The translations under genes were made by a program, and so were the position numbers. The notes under the pieces were generated by a model. It saw only the letters and a list, made by a program, of their open reading frames with translations, had not been told where the DNA came from and did no database searches. 13,940 nt of DNA from CAYPZL01 sp964415045 (lineage in GTDB: Bacteria; Planctomycetota; Phycisphaerae; Sedimentisphaerales; Anaerobacaceae): NCBI GenBank assembly GCA_964415045.1, contig CAYPZL010000153.1, positions 1 to 13,940 on the forward strand, given 5' to 3'. Every line of letters starts with the position of its first letter. Position 1 is the first letter of the stretch. Of the stretch, positions 1 through 7,435 are shown piece by piece.

Positions 1-23
1 GCTTAGAAACGGAGTTTTTGGTT

Positions 24-46
24 GCGGCCGAGCGCAGCGAGGCCGC
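24..46. repeat. Short hairpin with GNA-loop core
   Basis: A 6-bp stem, GCGGCC/GGCCGC, encloses the 11-nt core GAGCGCAGCGA. The core can fold as two GA/GA mismatches around the mini-hairpin GC-GCA-GC. It lies downstream of the VWA operon (transcribed leftwards) and 6 bases from a larger palindrome that uses the same kind of core. No T-run follows on either strand, so an intrinsic terminator is unlikely. The fold is inferred from the sequence. Confidence 0.5.
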
Positions 47-52
47 GCTGGG

Positions 53-140
53 TCATCCTGAGGCGAAGCCGAAGGATCCGCCTGTCGAAGGAGGAATTCC
101 TCTCGTCCGCGGGCGGGATCCTTCACTTCGTTCAGGATGA
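53..140. repeat. 88-bp dispersed-type imperfect palindrome
   Basis: The ends are TCATCCTGA and its exact complement TCAGGATGA. The element is symmetric about position 96.5, where the 12-bp palindrome GAGGAATTCCTC sits (91-102). The two 44-base halves match over most of their length with small indels. Each outer arm is itself a hairpin, with an ATCCT/AGGAT stem, flanking GA dinucleotides, and a GAA-loop core (GGCGAAGCC on the left arm; ACGAAGT on the right arm read on the minus strand). It lies in the 3' region of the VWA operon. A related element occurs at 7193-7290. It carries no coding capacity, so it resembles a REP- or MITE-like element. Confidence 0.7.
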
Positions 141-171
141 TAGATAGCACCAGGTTCATCCCTGATCCCTG

Positions 172-1410
172 TCAGTTGTCCCCATTTTCCTTCACGCAGG
201 TCTCGCCCGAATTCTGCGCGGCGTTCTCGGGGTCCTTGAAGGTGTAGTTCTTCTTCTGCGCCTGTTCGCGGATGGCCTGCTGGACGGCCGAGCCCAACGT
301 GTCCCTGCCCTCCGCCTGGCGTTTCTTCATTTCCTCGGCGAGAAAGGCGCGGCGTTGCTCGTTTAGCTTCTGAATCCGGCTCTGGATCTCGGACCGCTCT
401 TTGGCCTTGGTCTCGACGAAAGCTTTCCGTTGTTCGGCGTTCATCGGCTTCATGTTCTCGGGCAGTTCCTCCTCCTTGAGCTCCTCCACCTTGACCTGCT
501 CGGCCTGCACCGCATCGATCAAGTCCCAGGTCGTGTTGATGTAGTTGCTGGAGGACTTGGCCACGGCCCGCTGCACCTCGGCTTCGGGAGAAGCCTGGGC
601 GGCGTTCTTGTCCTGAACGCTCTGCCTCTCGCGAAGTATCTGGCCCTGTCGCCCGTAAGCGATGTAGGTCTGATTGAGCCTTACCCCCAGTTCGGCGATC
701 TCCGTGTCCTGCGGCGCGGGGATGTGCACGACCTGGCGGTTGTGATCGATGTTGAGGTACCGCCCGTCGGCGATCACGGCCCCGTCCTTCCACTTGCCGT
801 CGACGCCCTGCCGCTCGGTGCCGCAGTGGATGGTATTGACGATGATCCCCCTGGCCACGGCGGCCTTGCACGCGCCGCGATAATCCACTGGGCCCTGCGT
901 AAACGGCTCATTGCCCGCAATGAAGATCACCTTCAGATCGTCGGGCGACTCGCTCCAGGCCAGTCCTGCGGTCGCGTCCTGGATGACCCAGCCGCAATAC
1001 TCGCTGCCGCCGTTGGTCCGCAGCGCGAAGAGCTCCTCGGAGATCTTGTCCAGGTCCGTCGTCAGCGGGACGATCTGGCGAATGTAGCCTTCGTCCTGCG
1101 CCAGCGAGCTCTTGCCATACTCGTACAACGCCACCTGGACCTCGGGCGCCACGCCGTTTCGCTCGGCGAAGATGAACTCGTTGACGATCGACCACAACTC
1201 CGTCCGGGCCTGGTCGATCAGCCCCGACATGCTCCCGCTCGTGTCCAGAAGAATGCCGATTTGAACCAGCGGCTTCTCGGCCGGCAACGGCCTGCTCACA
1301 ACCGGCGTCACTTCCACCGCCGGCGCCGACCGCTCCGTCGCGACCAGAGACGATGCACACAGCAGCATACCCATCGTAACCACAGTTGCCAGTACCAATG
1401 ACGTTCTCAT
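172..1410 (-). CDS. Secreted von Willebrand factor type A domain protein
   Basis: A 412-residue exported protein. Residues 1-25 form a signal peptide (basic start, then a hydrophobic run) with likely cleavage near LVA-TE. A VWA domain follows from about residue 48. Its metal-ion-dependent adhesion site (MIDAS) is intact as DTSGS (D56, S58, S60), and a downstream TNGGSEYC segment may supply the further MIDAS threonine. The C-terminal third, about residues 300-400, is highly charged and helical (runs of E, K, Q, R), probably a coiled coil, with no further domain I recognise. The start is set by AAAGGAG about seven bases upstream of the ATG. The gene begins 31 bases after the VIT-VWA gene ends, so the two are very probably co-transcribed. 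VWA domains usually bind protein partners through a divalent metal; the partner here is unknown. A role outside the cytoplasm with the neighbouring VIT-VWA protein is inferred. Confidence 0.88.
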   Translation of the reverse strand: MRTSLVLATVVTMGMLLCASSLVATERSAPAVEVTPVVSRPLPAEKPLVQIGILLDTSGSMSGLIDQARTELWSIVNEFIFAERNGVAPEVQVALYEYGKSSLAQDEGYIRQIVPLTTDLDKISEELFALRTNGGSEYCGWVIQDATAGLAWSESPDDLKVIFIAGNEPFTQGPVDYRGACKAAVARGIIVNTIHCGTERQGVDGKWKDGAVIADGRYLNIDHNRQVVHIPAPQDTEIAELGVRLNQTYIAYGRQGQILRERQSVQDKNAAQASPEAEVQRAVAKSSSNYINTTWDLIDAVQAEQVKVEELKEEELPENMKPMNAEQRKAFVETKAKERSEIQSRIQKLNEQRRAFLAEEMKKRQAEGRDTLGSAVQQAIREQAQKKNYTFKDPENAAQNSGETCVKENGDN

Positions 1411-1441
1411 GTCTCACGCTCCTTTCACAATAAAGGAATGG

Positions 1442-3712
1442 TCAGTTCTTGCTCGGTGCTTTGATCAGGACCGGCTCGCCGTCGACCATCAAGAGGATGT
1501 CCCCTTCCATGGCGATGCTGCCCTGGCGATTCTCGCGTGCCAGCCTGCGGGCCAGCTCGAAGAACTCCTCCGAGCCGAATTCGATGATCCGCGCCGGCGT
1601 GAGCCGCTCGGCCTGCTCGACAAGTCGGCTGTCCACCCAGCGCCCGCGACGGCGGTAGTAGGCCTGATCGTTGATCTGCTGAACCGCGGTGATGGAAACC
1701 TCTTTCATTTCCGCGTCGTAGAAGATGTTCCTGGGATTGACCCGGCTCAGGGACTTCTGGCGTACGCTGTTGAGGCCCTGGTTCACACCGGCGATGCCGG
1801 AGCGGGCGCGCATGGCGCGCTCCGAAAGCGTTTCCTGCGCTTCACGCCGCACTCCCGCGACGTCGGCGAGGTCCGTACCCTCGCGCGCCAGGAATGCGGT
1901 GTATTCGGTCAGGATGCCGAACTCGGTGGAGAGACGCACGATCTCATCAGTGAGTTCCTTGACCTTGGGGTCCGAAGCCGACGCGCTCGGATCGGCGCCC
2001 ATCTGACGCACCGCGTCGATCAACTCGGCGATCTTGCGGCTGGCCCACAGTCGCGGCACAAATCCGTTCTTCCTGCTGGCCTTGTCGAATCGAAACCGGA
2101 ACCTGAAGGTACGCTTCTTCCCGAAATAGTTGCCGCGAAGCTTGAACGTAAGCGGCTCGGCGCCGACGTACTGGCCCAACAGGATGAGGCGGTCGCCTTC
2201 GAACAGGTCGGGCAGCTTCTCGGGGAGGATGTCGCGCGTCCGCCCGAGGGCGGCGTCGCCCTCGGCGTCCAGGATGCGCAGCTCGGGATCGGCCAGCACG
2301 GGGCCGGCCAATTGCCGAAAGACCTTGCCCACCTTGACCTCGACGTCCTCCTTGGGCAGAACGAACTCCGCGCGCGCTCGCGATTCCGAGGCGATCTTCT
2401 CTAACAAGGGCGCGTTCACGTCGAACCCGACACCGAAGGTGAAGACGCGTCGCCGATGCGGATTTGACGCGGTAACCAGCCTGCCGATGGCAAGTTCGGA
2501 CGTCTGGCCCACGGTGGGCAAACCGTCGGTCAGGAACAGGACGATCGGCAGCATCCGGCCGCTCGCCGGCTGGCTCAGGGCTGCCGCCAGCGCGTCGTGA
2601 ATGTTGGTGCCGCCCGTGGCGGTGATGCCCTCGATGTAGGCGCGGGCCGCCTTGGCCGTCTTGCTGGATTTGATCAAAGGCTTCTCAGAGAACTGCTGGA
2701 CAGTGTTGTTGTAGATGATGACGTTGAAGGCCTCGCCGTCTTTGAGGCCGGCCAGAATCTGCAGGGCCGCCTCTTTCACCTGCTCGATCTTCTCATCGCG
2801 CATGCTGCCGGAGCGATCGATCACCAGCGTCACCTCGCGCTGGATGCCGGCGCCCGCATCTCCCTGCGGCATCGTCGCGGGCAAGCCCGCCAGGAGCAGA
2901 AAATAGCCCCCACCCACCTTCTTGTCCGGGTACGCGAACATGGAGGCCGTGACGCCGTCTTCCTGCAACAGGTAGCTCAGCCGAAACGGGCCCGGCTCCT
3001 TGCAGGCCTCGGTGGCGATCTCCACCGTCAACTCCTTCTCGCTGCGGCGCTTGATGTCGAGGCGGTGGCTGGCCGAGTACACGGTGGAGATCGGACGCTT
3101 GGCCCGGATCCTGGCCTTCACGTGCCACGGCACCGCGTACCGCAGCGATTCGGTGCGGGGCAGAACGTAATCCACGCGCTGGCCGTCGACCTCCAGGAGG
3201 TGCTCGTACGTCAGCCGCACCTTCTGCTTGCCGTGGGCCTCGACCGGAAAGACGCTGGAGCGAATCAGATTGTAGCCCACGAACTCCACCAGTGCCGGGT
3301 CGCGAATCTTCGCCACCAGGGACTCGTAGATCCGCCGGGCCTCGTCACGCGGCAGAACTTTGGCGGTGATCTGGCCGTGCGGACCGTCGTAGGCAAAGCC
3401 GCGAACGACCGCCCCGTCGGGCACGGGAACGATCAATTCCGCCTCCTGTCTGCGATGCGTCTTGTTCTCCAGGCGGATCTCGACCGTCGTCGTGGCCATG
3501 GTCTCGACGATGTCGATCGCGACGTCGATCTTCGTGATCTCGATGGCCGTCTGCCGCTCGGGCGCGAAGGCCCGCCCGCGGCTCTGGGGAACGAGCACGT
3601 TCGACGCCAGCGGCCGCACGCTGATGTGCTGCAACTGGGCTTCGCCGGACGTGGCGGGAAGGAAAAACGAAAGAGTCAATGTCACGATTGCGATTGCCTT
3701 TGTCGGTTGCAT
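1442..3712 (-). CDS. VIT and VWA domain protein (inter-alpha-trypsin-inhibitor type)
   Basis: A 756-residue exported protein. Residues 1-26 are a signal peptide (MQPTKAIAIVTLTLSFF, cleavage near GEA-Q). A VIT domain covers about residues 40-170, with typical motifs such as VPVPDGAVV and the basic/acidic DEARRIYE segment. A VWA domain covers about 283-455 with an intact MIDAS, DRSGS (D289, S291, S293), and a TGGTN segment. The rest is a beta-rich region and a helical tail that I cannot assign. The reading frame stays open 63 bases further upstream, but the ATG at 3712 has a strong GGAGGT site six bases away. The upstream ATG has none and would lie above the likely -10 at 3764-3769. It is first in a two-gene operon with the VWA gene. 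Planctomycetes often carry VIT-VWA proteins, whose molecular role is mostly unknown; adhesion or envelope protein assembly is inferred. Confidence 0.9.
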   Translation of the reverse strand: MQPTKAIAIVTLTLSFFLPATSGEAQLQHISVRPLASNVLVPQSRGRAFAPERQTAIEITKIDVAIDIVETMATTTVEIRLENKTHRRQEAELIVPVPDGAVVRGFAYDGPHGQITAKVLPRDEARRIYESLVAKIRDPALVEFVGYNLIRSSVFPVEAHGKQKVRLTYEHLLEVDGQRVDYVLPRTESLRYAVPWHVKARIRAKRPISTVYSASHRLDIKRRSEKELTVEIATEACKEPGPFRLSYLLQEDGVTASMFAYPDKKVGGGYFLLLAGLPATMPQGDAGAGIQREVTLVIDRSGSMRDEKIEQVKEAALQILAGLKDGEAFNVIIYNNTVQQFSEKPLIKSSKTAKAARAYIEGITATGGTNIHDALAAALSQPASGRMLPIVLFLTDGLPTVGQTSELAIGRLVTASNPHRRRVFTFGVGFDVNAPLLEKIASESRARAEFVLPKEDVEVKVGKVFRQLAGPVLADPELRILDAEGDAALGRTRDILPEKLPDLFEGDRLILLGQYVGAEPLTFKLRGNYFGKKRTFRFRFRFDKASRKNGFVPRLWASRKIAELIDAVRQMGADPSASASDPKVKELTDEIVRLSTEFGILTEYTAFLAREGTDLADVAGVRREAQETLSERAMRARSGIAGVNQGLNSVRQKSLSRVNPRNIFYDAEMKEVSITAVQQINDQAYYRRRGRWVDSRLVEQAERLTPARIIEFGSEEFFELARRLARENRQGSIAMEGDILLMVDGEPVLIKAPSKN

Positions 3713-3763
3713 CGCCTGACCTCCATTCTCTGCGGACAACAAATCGATTGCGTTGCTCTGTAT

Positions 3764-3769
3764 ACTATA
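3764..3769 (-). promoter_or_regulatory. Possible -10 box for VIT-VWA operon
   Basis: Read on the minus strand the bases are TATAGT, about 52 bases upstream of the chosen start codon. No good -35 hexamer sits 16-18 bases further up. The nearest TTTACA is 22 bases away and belongs to the direct-repeat array at 3792-3856. The weak -35 suggests a promoter that needs an activator. Assignment is tentative. Confidence 0.4.
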
Positions 3770-3791
3770 ACGCACAATCCGGGTCCGGTTT

Positions 3792-3856
3792 TGTAAATAC
3801 TGTGTAAAACAACGAGCGCCTGGCGAAATGAAAAAAGCGTGTAAAAAGCATGTAAA
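3792..3856 (-). promoter_or_regulatory. TTTACA direct-repeat array, 11-bp spacing
   Basis: On the minus strand TTTACA occurs exactly four times, occupying 3851-3856, 3840-3845, 3803-3808 and 3792-3797. A near-copy, TTTTCA, lies at 3829-3834. Spacings are 11, 11 (to the near-copy), 26 and 11, so most copies sit on the same face of the helix. Direct hexamer repeats about 11 bp apart are typical of sites for OmpR/PhoB-family response regulators, and TTTACA fits the published Bacillus PhoP half-site. The array lies between the terminator of the upstream gene and the possible -10 of the VIT-VWA operon. The identity of the binding protein is inferred. The T-rich part partly overlaps the terminator's T-run. 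Confidence 0.5.
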
Positions 3857-3872
3857 AAACGCGGGGACCGCG
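3854..3872 (-). terminator. Intrinsic terminator after the fused membrane/SpeE-like/TPR gene
   Basis: On the minus strand CGCGG-TCC-CCGCG forms a 5-bp GC stem (a G.T wobble can add a sixth pair), followed at once by TTTTTT at 3859-3854. It starts 59 bases after the stop codon of the 1055-residue protein. The stem is short but all G:C, and the T-run is perfect. Confidence 0.6.
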
Positions 3873-3930
3873 CCCCAGGTGCCGGCCGAGCGAGCGACGC
3901 TTTCCGCATGCGCTTCAGCGAAGAGGCAGG

Positions 3931-6900
3931 CTATCGCGTCGCGCTGCGGGACGCCTCCAGGACGCGCTGCTTCTTCGTCATGAATTCCTGCTGGACCTCG
4001 GGATTATCCCGGGCCAGTTCTATCGCTTTGTCGAGGCATCCAATGGCGGAAACGTACTGCTTCTGGAGGAAGTACAGCCGCGCGATGGCATCGTACGTGA
4101 ACGCCCCCCGGCCGCGCGGCAACAGAGGCAGGACACGTTTGAGCACGCGGATCGCCGCGTCCATGTCCCCCTGCACCTCGTGCACCTTGGCCAGATGGGC
4201 GTACGCCAGGAACAGTCCCGGGTCCCATTGAATCGCGTGCTCGAAGGCCTCGGCGGCCTCGTCGAGCCGCTCCAGCTTCTGATAGCAGTAGCCCAGGTTG
4301 TTCCAGGCGGCGGCGTTGTCGGGTGCAATTTCGAGCAGTCGCCGATACTGCTGCGCCGCCGGCGCGAACTGACGAAACAGCAGGTAGCGTTTGGCTAGTC
4401 TCGCTCTCAGCTCCGGCACCCCGGGTGTGCGCTGGATCGCCTCTTTGAGGGCCTCGATCTCCCGCCGCATCTCGTCCAGAATGGAGTCCACGTCACGGTC
4501 GTGCGGGTTGGCCTGGGCGACCTTCTCGAAGGCATTGTGCATGATGTCGGGATCGCCCTGCAACATTCCCACGACACCCTGCAGCGTGTACTGCGTGCCG
4601 CGGGCGTACTGTTGCAGCACGGCGCGCGGCTCCTGCGACTCGCCCGTAAACGGTCCGGCGTTGGTCACGTAGGGCAGCGCCGGCGTATAGCACTCCTTGA
4701 TCGCACTGACGACCGCCAGCCAGCATTCGTCCACGTCGCGCTTGATCGCCGCTCCGAACTCCAGCGCCGGCTTGTCGTCGGTGTGCAGCGGACCTTCGCC
4801 CGCCAGCTTCTTCAACCCCGCTTCGTCCACCACGAGACAATCGAGGAAATCGTACACCGAATGAATGCCGATCTGCTCCAGGTCGGCGGCGATGTCCGGG
4901 CGCTCGAGAATCGCCTTGATCCGCCGCAAATCCAGCCGCATCGGCTCCCGCGTTCCCAGCAGGACCGCGTGCTTGTTGAGGCAGTTGTTGACCATCCACA
5001 GCGAACAATGAGGCACGGCCGCCTGGAAACTTCGCACGATCATCCGGAAATCCTCCAGCCGCAGGTCCAGGGGCACCCAGCAGGAAAGAACGCCTCCAGG
5101 TTTGAGACGGTCACTGCACTCCCGGAAGTGGTCGTAGGTGTACAGGGCCGAGCTGCCCGTCGTGCCCGGGTAGGTGGAATCGTTCATGATGACGTCGAAC
5201 GTCTCGTCGGCCAGCTTCACGAAGTTCTTGCCGTCCATGATGATCTTGCGCAGGTTCGGGTCCGCGTAGGACTTCCGGTTGATCTCGTCGAAGAACCTCC
5301 CGGCCTTGAACACACCGGGACAGATGTCCACGATGCTGTAGCGCGCGACGCCGAAATCCAGCCCGATCCCGCAGGTCTCTCCGCTGCCATAGCCGATCTG
5401 GACCACGTCGTCGGGCTTTGCGTGCACCAGCAGCGGCGCGTACGCTTGCAGCTTCTGGGTCGTGCGCAGCATCAGGTCCATCCCCGCCACGTCGACGCCG
5501 TCCACCGCGATGAGCCGGTCGCCGTCGGGCAGATCGTGCACGGTGACCGTCCCGGTGACACCGTCGTCGAGGAAGACGATCTCGCTGGGATGGTGATACG
5601 TGTTCATCGTCCGCAGAAAGACATCGCGCGGGACGAAGCGCAGGCCCCCGGCCACCAGCGCGCTGGCGATGGCCAGGACGGGAAAGACCCACACAATCCG
5701 GCGCCGGCCCGAGAGCAGGATCAGGAACAGCGCCACGAGGAAGAACACCGCGATGATGACCAGAAAGCTGTTGCGCAGCCCCAACCCAGGGATCAGGAGA
5801 AAGCCGGCCGCAAAGGATCCTGAAACGCAGCCCACTGTGTTGCTCGCATAAACCTGGCCCACCCGTCGGCCGACCACCTGCCAGACCGGGGCGCAGGCTT
5901 TCACCGCGATGGGAAAGACCGCGCCCATCAGCATCGTGGGAACGAACATGATCACGAGCGCATCGATGAAATGGGCCGCCATGCCCGCTGAGAACGACAA
6001 CTGCCTGCCGATCAGTTGGTCGATCACGAGCAGATCGATGAGCCAGAGCCTCTCCAGCAACGGGATCGACGCCGCCACGGACAGGCCCACGAGGAACTCG
6101 ACCATGCCAAGCGCGAAGATCGGGTTCTTCAGCCGGGGCACCAGCAGCGCGCTGGAGAGCAGGCTGCCGACCGCGATGCCCAGAATGAAGCACGTCAGCA
6201 TGCAGGCAAAGGCATAGGCCGACGTTTCCAGAACGAACACGAGCACGCGCGTCCAGAGCACCTCCAGTGCCAGGCCGCAGAAGCCGGCGCAGAAGACGGC
6301 GATCAGGACCGCCAGCCTCCTGCCGGCCGAATGTACGAAGACCGGCGTTTGCGTCCGCTCCAGGTGCGCCCGCACCGATTCGCTTGCCATTTGCTCTCGC
6401 CGGGCGGTATCGAGAACGACGTGCCGACGGCGTACAGCCAGCGACATCACCAGCGCCGCGACACCCACGGCCAGATTCGCCGCCGCCGCGGCGCCGATGG
6501 AACCGCTCACGCCCCAGAGCCGGATGAGGTAGTAACCCGCCAGGAAACTGCCCGCGGCCGCCCCGAAGGAGTTGACCGCGTACAGAAAGCCGACGCTCTC
6601 GCCCGTTTCAGTCCGCCCTTCCTTGCGGGCGGTCGGAATGGCCCACAGGGCGCTGAGCACCGGCAGCGTGCCTCCCATGAACGCGGCGGGCAGCACGAGG
6701 ATCGCGAGGGACACGCCGAAGCGAACCAGGTTCAAAACGGTGAACCCGGGCTCGTACGTTTGAAAGAACCAGAGGTACAGTCGGTCGGTCAGAGCCAGGA
6801 TCAGCGGGAAAACAAGAGCGTAGACGCCGATCGCCATTTCCAGCCAGGCGTACAACCGCAAGGGATTCGCCGCGCGGTCGGCCCGCCGGCCGAAGAACCA

Positions 6901-7098
6901 ACTCCCCAACGCCAGACCCAGCATGAAGGCCGTCAGGACCGTGCTGGCGGCGAACACCGTGTTGCCAAAGACGGCGCCGCACAACCGCATCCACGTGACC
7001 TCGTAGATCAATCCGGTCGCGCCGGAAACCAGGAACAGGGGGAGCACCAGCTTGCGCAGGAGCCGGACGATGGGCTGCGATTCTGTTGTCGTCTTCAC
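3931..7098 (-). CDS. Fused polytopic membrane / spermidine-synthase-like / TPR protein
   Basis: A 1055-residue protein of the fused spermidine-synthase type. Residues about 15-480 are a polytopic membrane region made of two similar halves: GLIYEVTWMRL near residue 29 recurs as GLALEVLWTRV near 275. I estimate 12-14 helices. Residues about 500-790 form a SpeE-like methyltransferase-fold domain, with glycine-rich loop QIGYGSGE (567-574), an acidic position in VDICP (D591) and FDVIMNDSTYP (634-644), where the catalytic aspartate of spermidine synthases usually falls. Residues about 890-1040 hold three to four TPRs, the clearest being AAWNNLGYCYQKLERLDEAA. The start is a GTG, with AAAGGG upstream. 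Canonical enzymes transfer an aminopropyl group from decarboxylated SAM to putrescine. Polyamine synthesis by membrane-fused members is not established, so the substrate is open. A promoter at 7327-7355 and a terminator at 3854-3872 make it a single-gene unit. Confidence 0.88.
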   Translation of the reverse strand: MKTTTESQPIVRLLRKLVLPLFLVSGATGLIYEVTWMRLCGAVFGNTVFAASTVLTAFMLGLALGSWFFGRRADRAANPLRLYAWLEMAIGVYALVFPLILALTDRLYLWFFQTYEPGFTVLNLVRFGVSLAILVLPAAFMGGTLPVLSALWAIPTARKEGRTETGESVGFLYAVNSFGAAAGSFLAGYYLIRLWGVSGSIGAAAAANLAVGVAALVMSLAVRRRHVVLDTARREQMASESVRAHLERTQTPVFVHSAGRRLAVLIAVFCAGFCGLALEVLWTRVLVFVLETSAYAFACMLTCFILGIAVGSLLSSALLVPRLKNPIFALGMVEFLVGLSVAASIPLLERLWLIDLLVIDQLIGRQLSFSAGMAAHFIDALVIMFVPTMLMGAVFPIAVKACAPVWQVVGRRVGQVYASNTVGCVSGSFAAGFLLIPGLGLRNSFLVIIAVFFLVALFLILLSGRRRIVWVFPVLAIASALVAGGLRFVPRDVFLRTMNTYHHPSEIVFLDDGVTGTVTVHDLPDGDRLIAVDGVDVAGMDLMLRTTQKLQAYAPLLVHAKPDDVVQIGYGSGETCGIGLDFGVARYSIVDICPGVFKAGRFFDEINRKSYADPNLRKIIMDGKNFVKLADETFDVIMNDSTYPGTTGSSALYTYDHFRECSDRLKPGGVLSCWVPLDLRLEDFRMIVRSFQAAVPHCSLWMVNNCLNKHAVLLGTREPMRLDLRRIKAILERPDIAADLEQIGIHSVYDFLDCLVVDEAGLKKLAGEGPLHTDDKPALEFGAAIKRDVDECWLAVVSAIKECYTPALPYVTNAGPFTGESQEPRAVLQQYARGTQYTLQGVVGMLQGDPDIMHNAFEKVAQANPHDRDVDSILDEMRREIEALKEAIQRTPGVPELRARLAKRYLLFRQFAPAAQQYRRLLEIAPDNAAAWNNLGYCYQKLERLDEAAEAFEHAIQWDPGLFLAYAHLAKVHEVQGDMDAAIRVLKRVLPLLPRGRGAFTYDAIARLYFLQKQYVSAIGCLDKAIELARDNPEVQQEFMTKKQRVLEASRSATR

Positions 7099-7192
7099 GG
7101 CGACCCTTTCACGACCGAACCGATCTCATGGCCATCGAAGAACATGCCGACCCGCGCACTGTACGGATCCTGGTTGGTTCGTGCGCGGCATC

Positions 7193-7290
7193 TCATCCTG
7201 AACGCAGCGCGCCGAAGTAAAGAATCTGGGCTGCGGGTCTGAAATGCTTCCCGCTCGGAGGCCAGATCCTTCGCCTGCGGCTCAGGATGA
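7193..7290. repeat. 98-bp dispersed-type imperfect palindrome
   Basis: It begins with TCATCCTGA and ends with TCAGGATGA, the same termini as the element at 53-140. The right arm (7264-7290, read on the minus strand) keeps the ATCCT/AGGAT stem with GA flanks and the core GCC-GCA-GGC. The left arm is more degenerate (AGAATCT in place of AGGATCT). It lies entirely inside the predicted leader of the fused membrane gene, so it would be transcribed into a long RNA hairpin. Confidence 0.65.
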
Positions 7291-7326
7291 CAAATTCGCA
7301 CTGCACAAGGATCTTTCCCGGGCCCA

Positions 7327-7355
7327 ATTATACGCGGGCGGGCGGGATTGATCAA
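7327..7355 (-). promoter_or_regulatory. Sigma70-type promoter of the fused membrane gene
   Basis: Minus-strand TTGATC (7355-7350), a 17-base spacer and a perfect TATAAT (7332-7327). The expected start is near 7320, giving a leader of about 220 bases to the GTG at 7098. The spacer is all G/C after its first three bases, so both hexamers stand out from the background. Confidence 0.8.
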
Positions 7356-7403
7356 GACGAATGGAATGTCAGTAAGAAGCATCCACAAACGACCGATAAG
7401 AAG

Positions 7404-7417
7404 GCCCGCCCACGGGC
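7404..7417 (-). terminator. Weak possible terminator after the HYExE-like gene
   Basis: Minus-strand GCCCG-TGGG-CGGGC gives a 5-bp GC stem and 4-nt loop, followed by CTTCTTAT. The T-run is broken. It begins 19 bases after the stop codon. Position and stem fit a terminator, but the tail is poor. Confidence 0.3.
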
Positions 7418-7435
7418 GTGAGCCGACCGGCCCGG

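Larger units (their letters stand above)
7099..7435 (-). other. Intergenic region: long leader of the fused gene
   Basis: These 337 bases contain no supported gene. They hold a weak hairpin after the HYExE-like gene (7404-7417), the promoter at 7327-7355, and a 5' leader of about 220 bases (7320-7099). The leader includes the 98-bp palindromic repeat at 7193-7290. Leaders this long usually carry structure, and here the palindrome would dominate the RNA fold. Confidence 0.6.

Noticed and set aside
3713..3775. 21-residue N-terminal extension of the VIT-VWA protein
   Set aside because: Its ATG has no ribosome site, lies upstream of the likely -10, and would bury the signal peptide; the ATG at 3712 has GGAGGT.
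2597..3796. Long plus-strand open frame opposite the VIT-VWA gene (similar ones at 430-1401, 1409-2404, 4501-5823, 6016-7242, 8014-9495, 9639-10796)
   Set aside because: These are antisense shadows of GC-rich genes. They lack domains and ribosome sites, and the minus-strand frames have clear families.
7095..7145. 16-residue frame (MFFDGHEIGSVVKGSP) whose stop overlaps the GTG of the fused gene
   Set aside because: The overlap is suggestive of a leader peptide, but there is no clear ribosome site and the frame is too short to judge.
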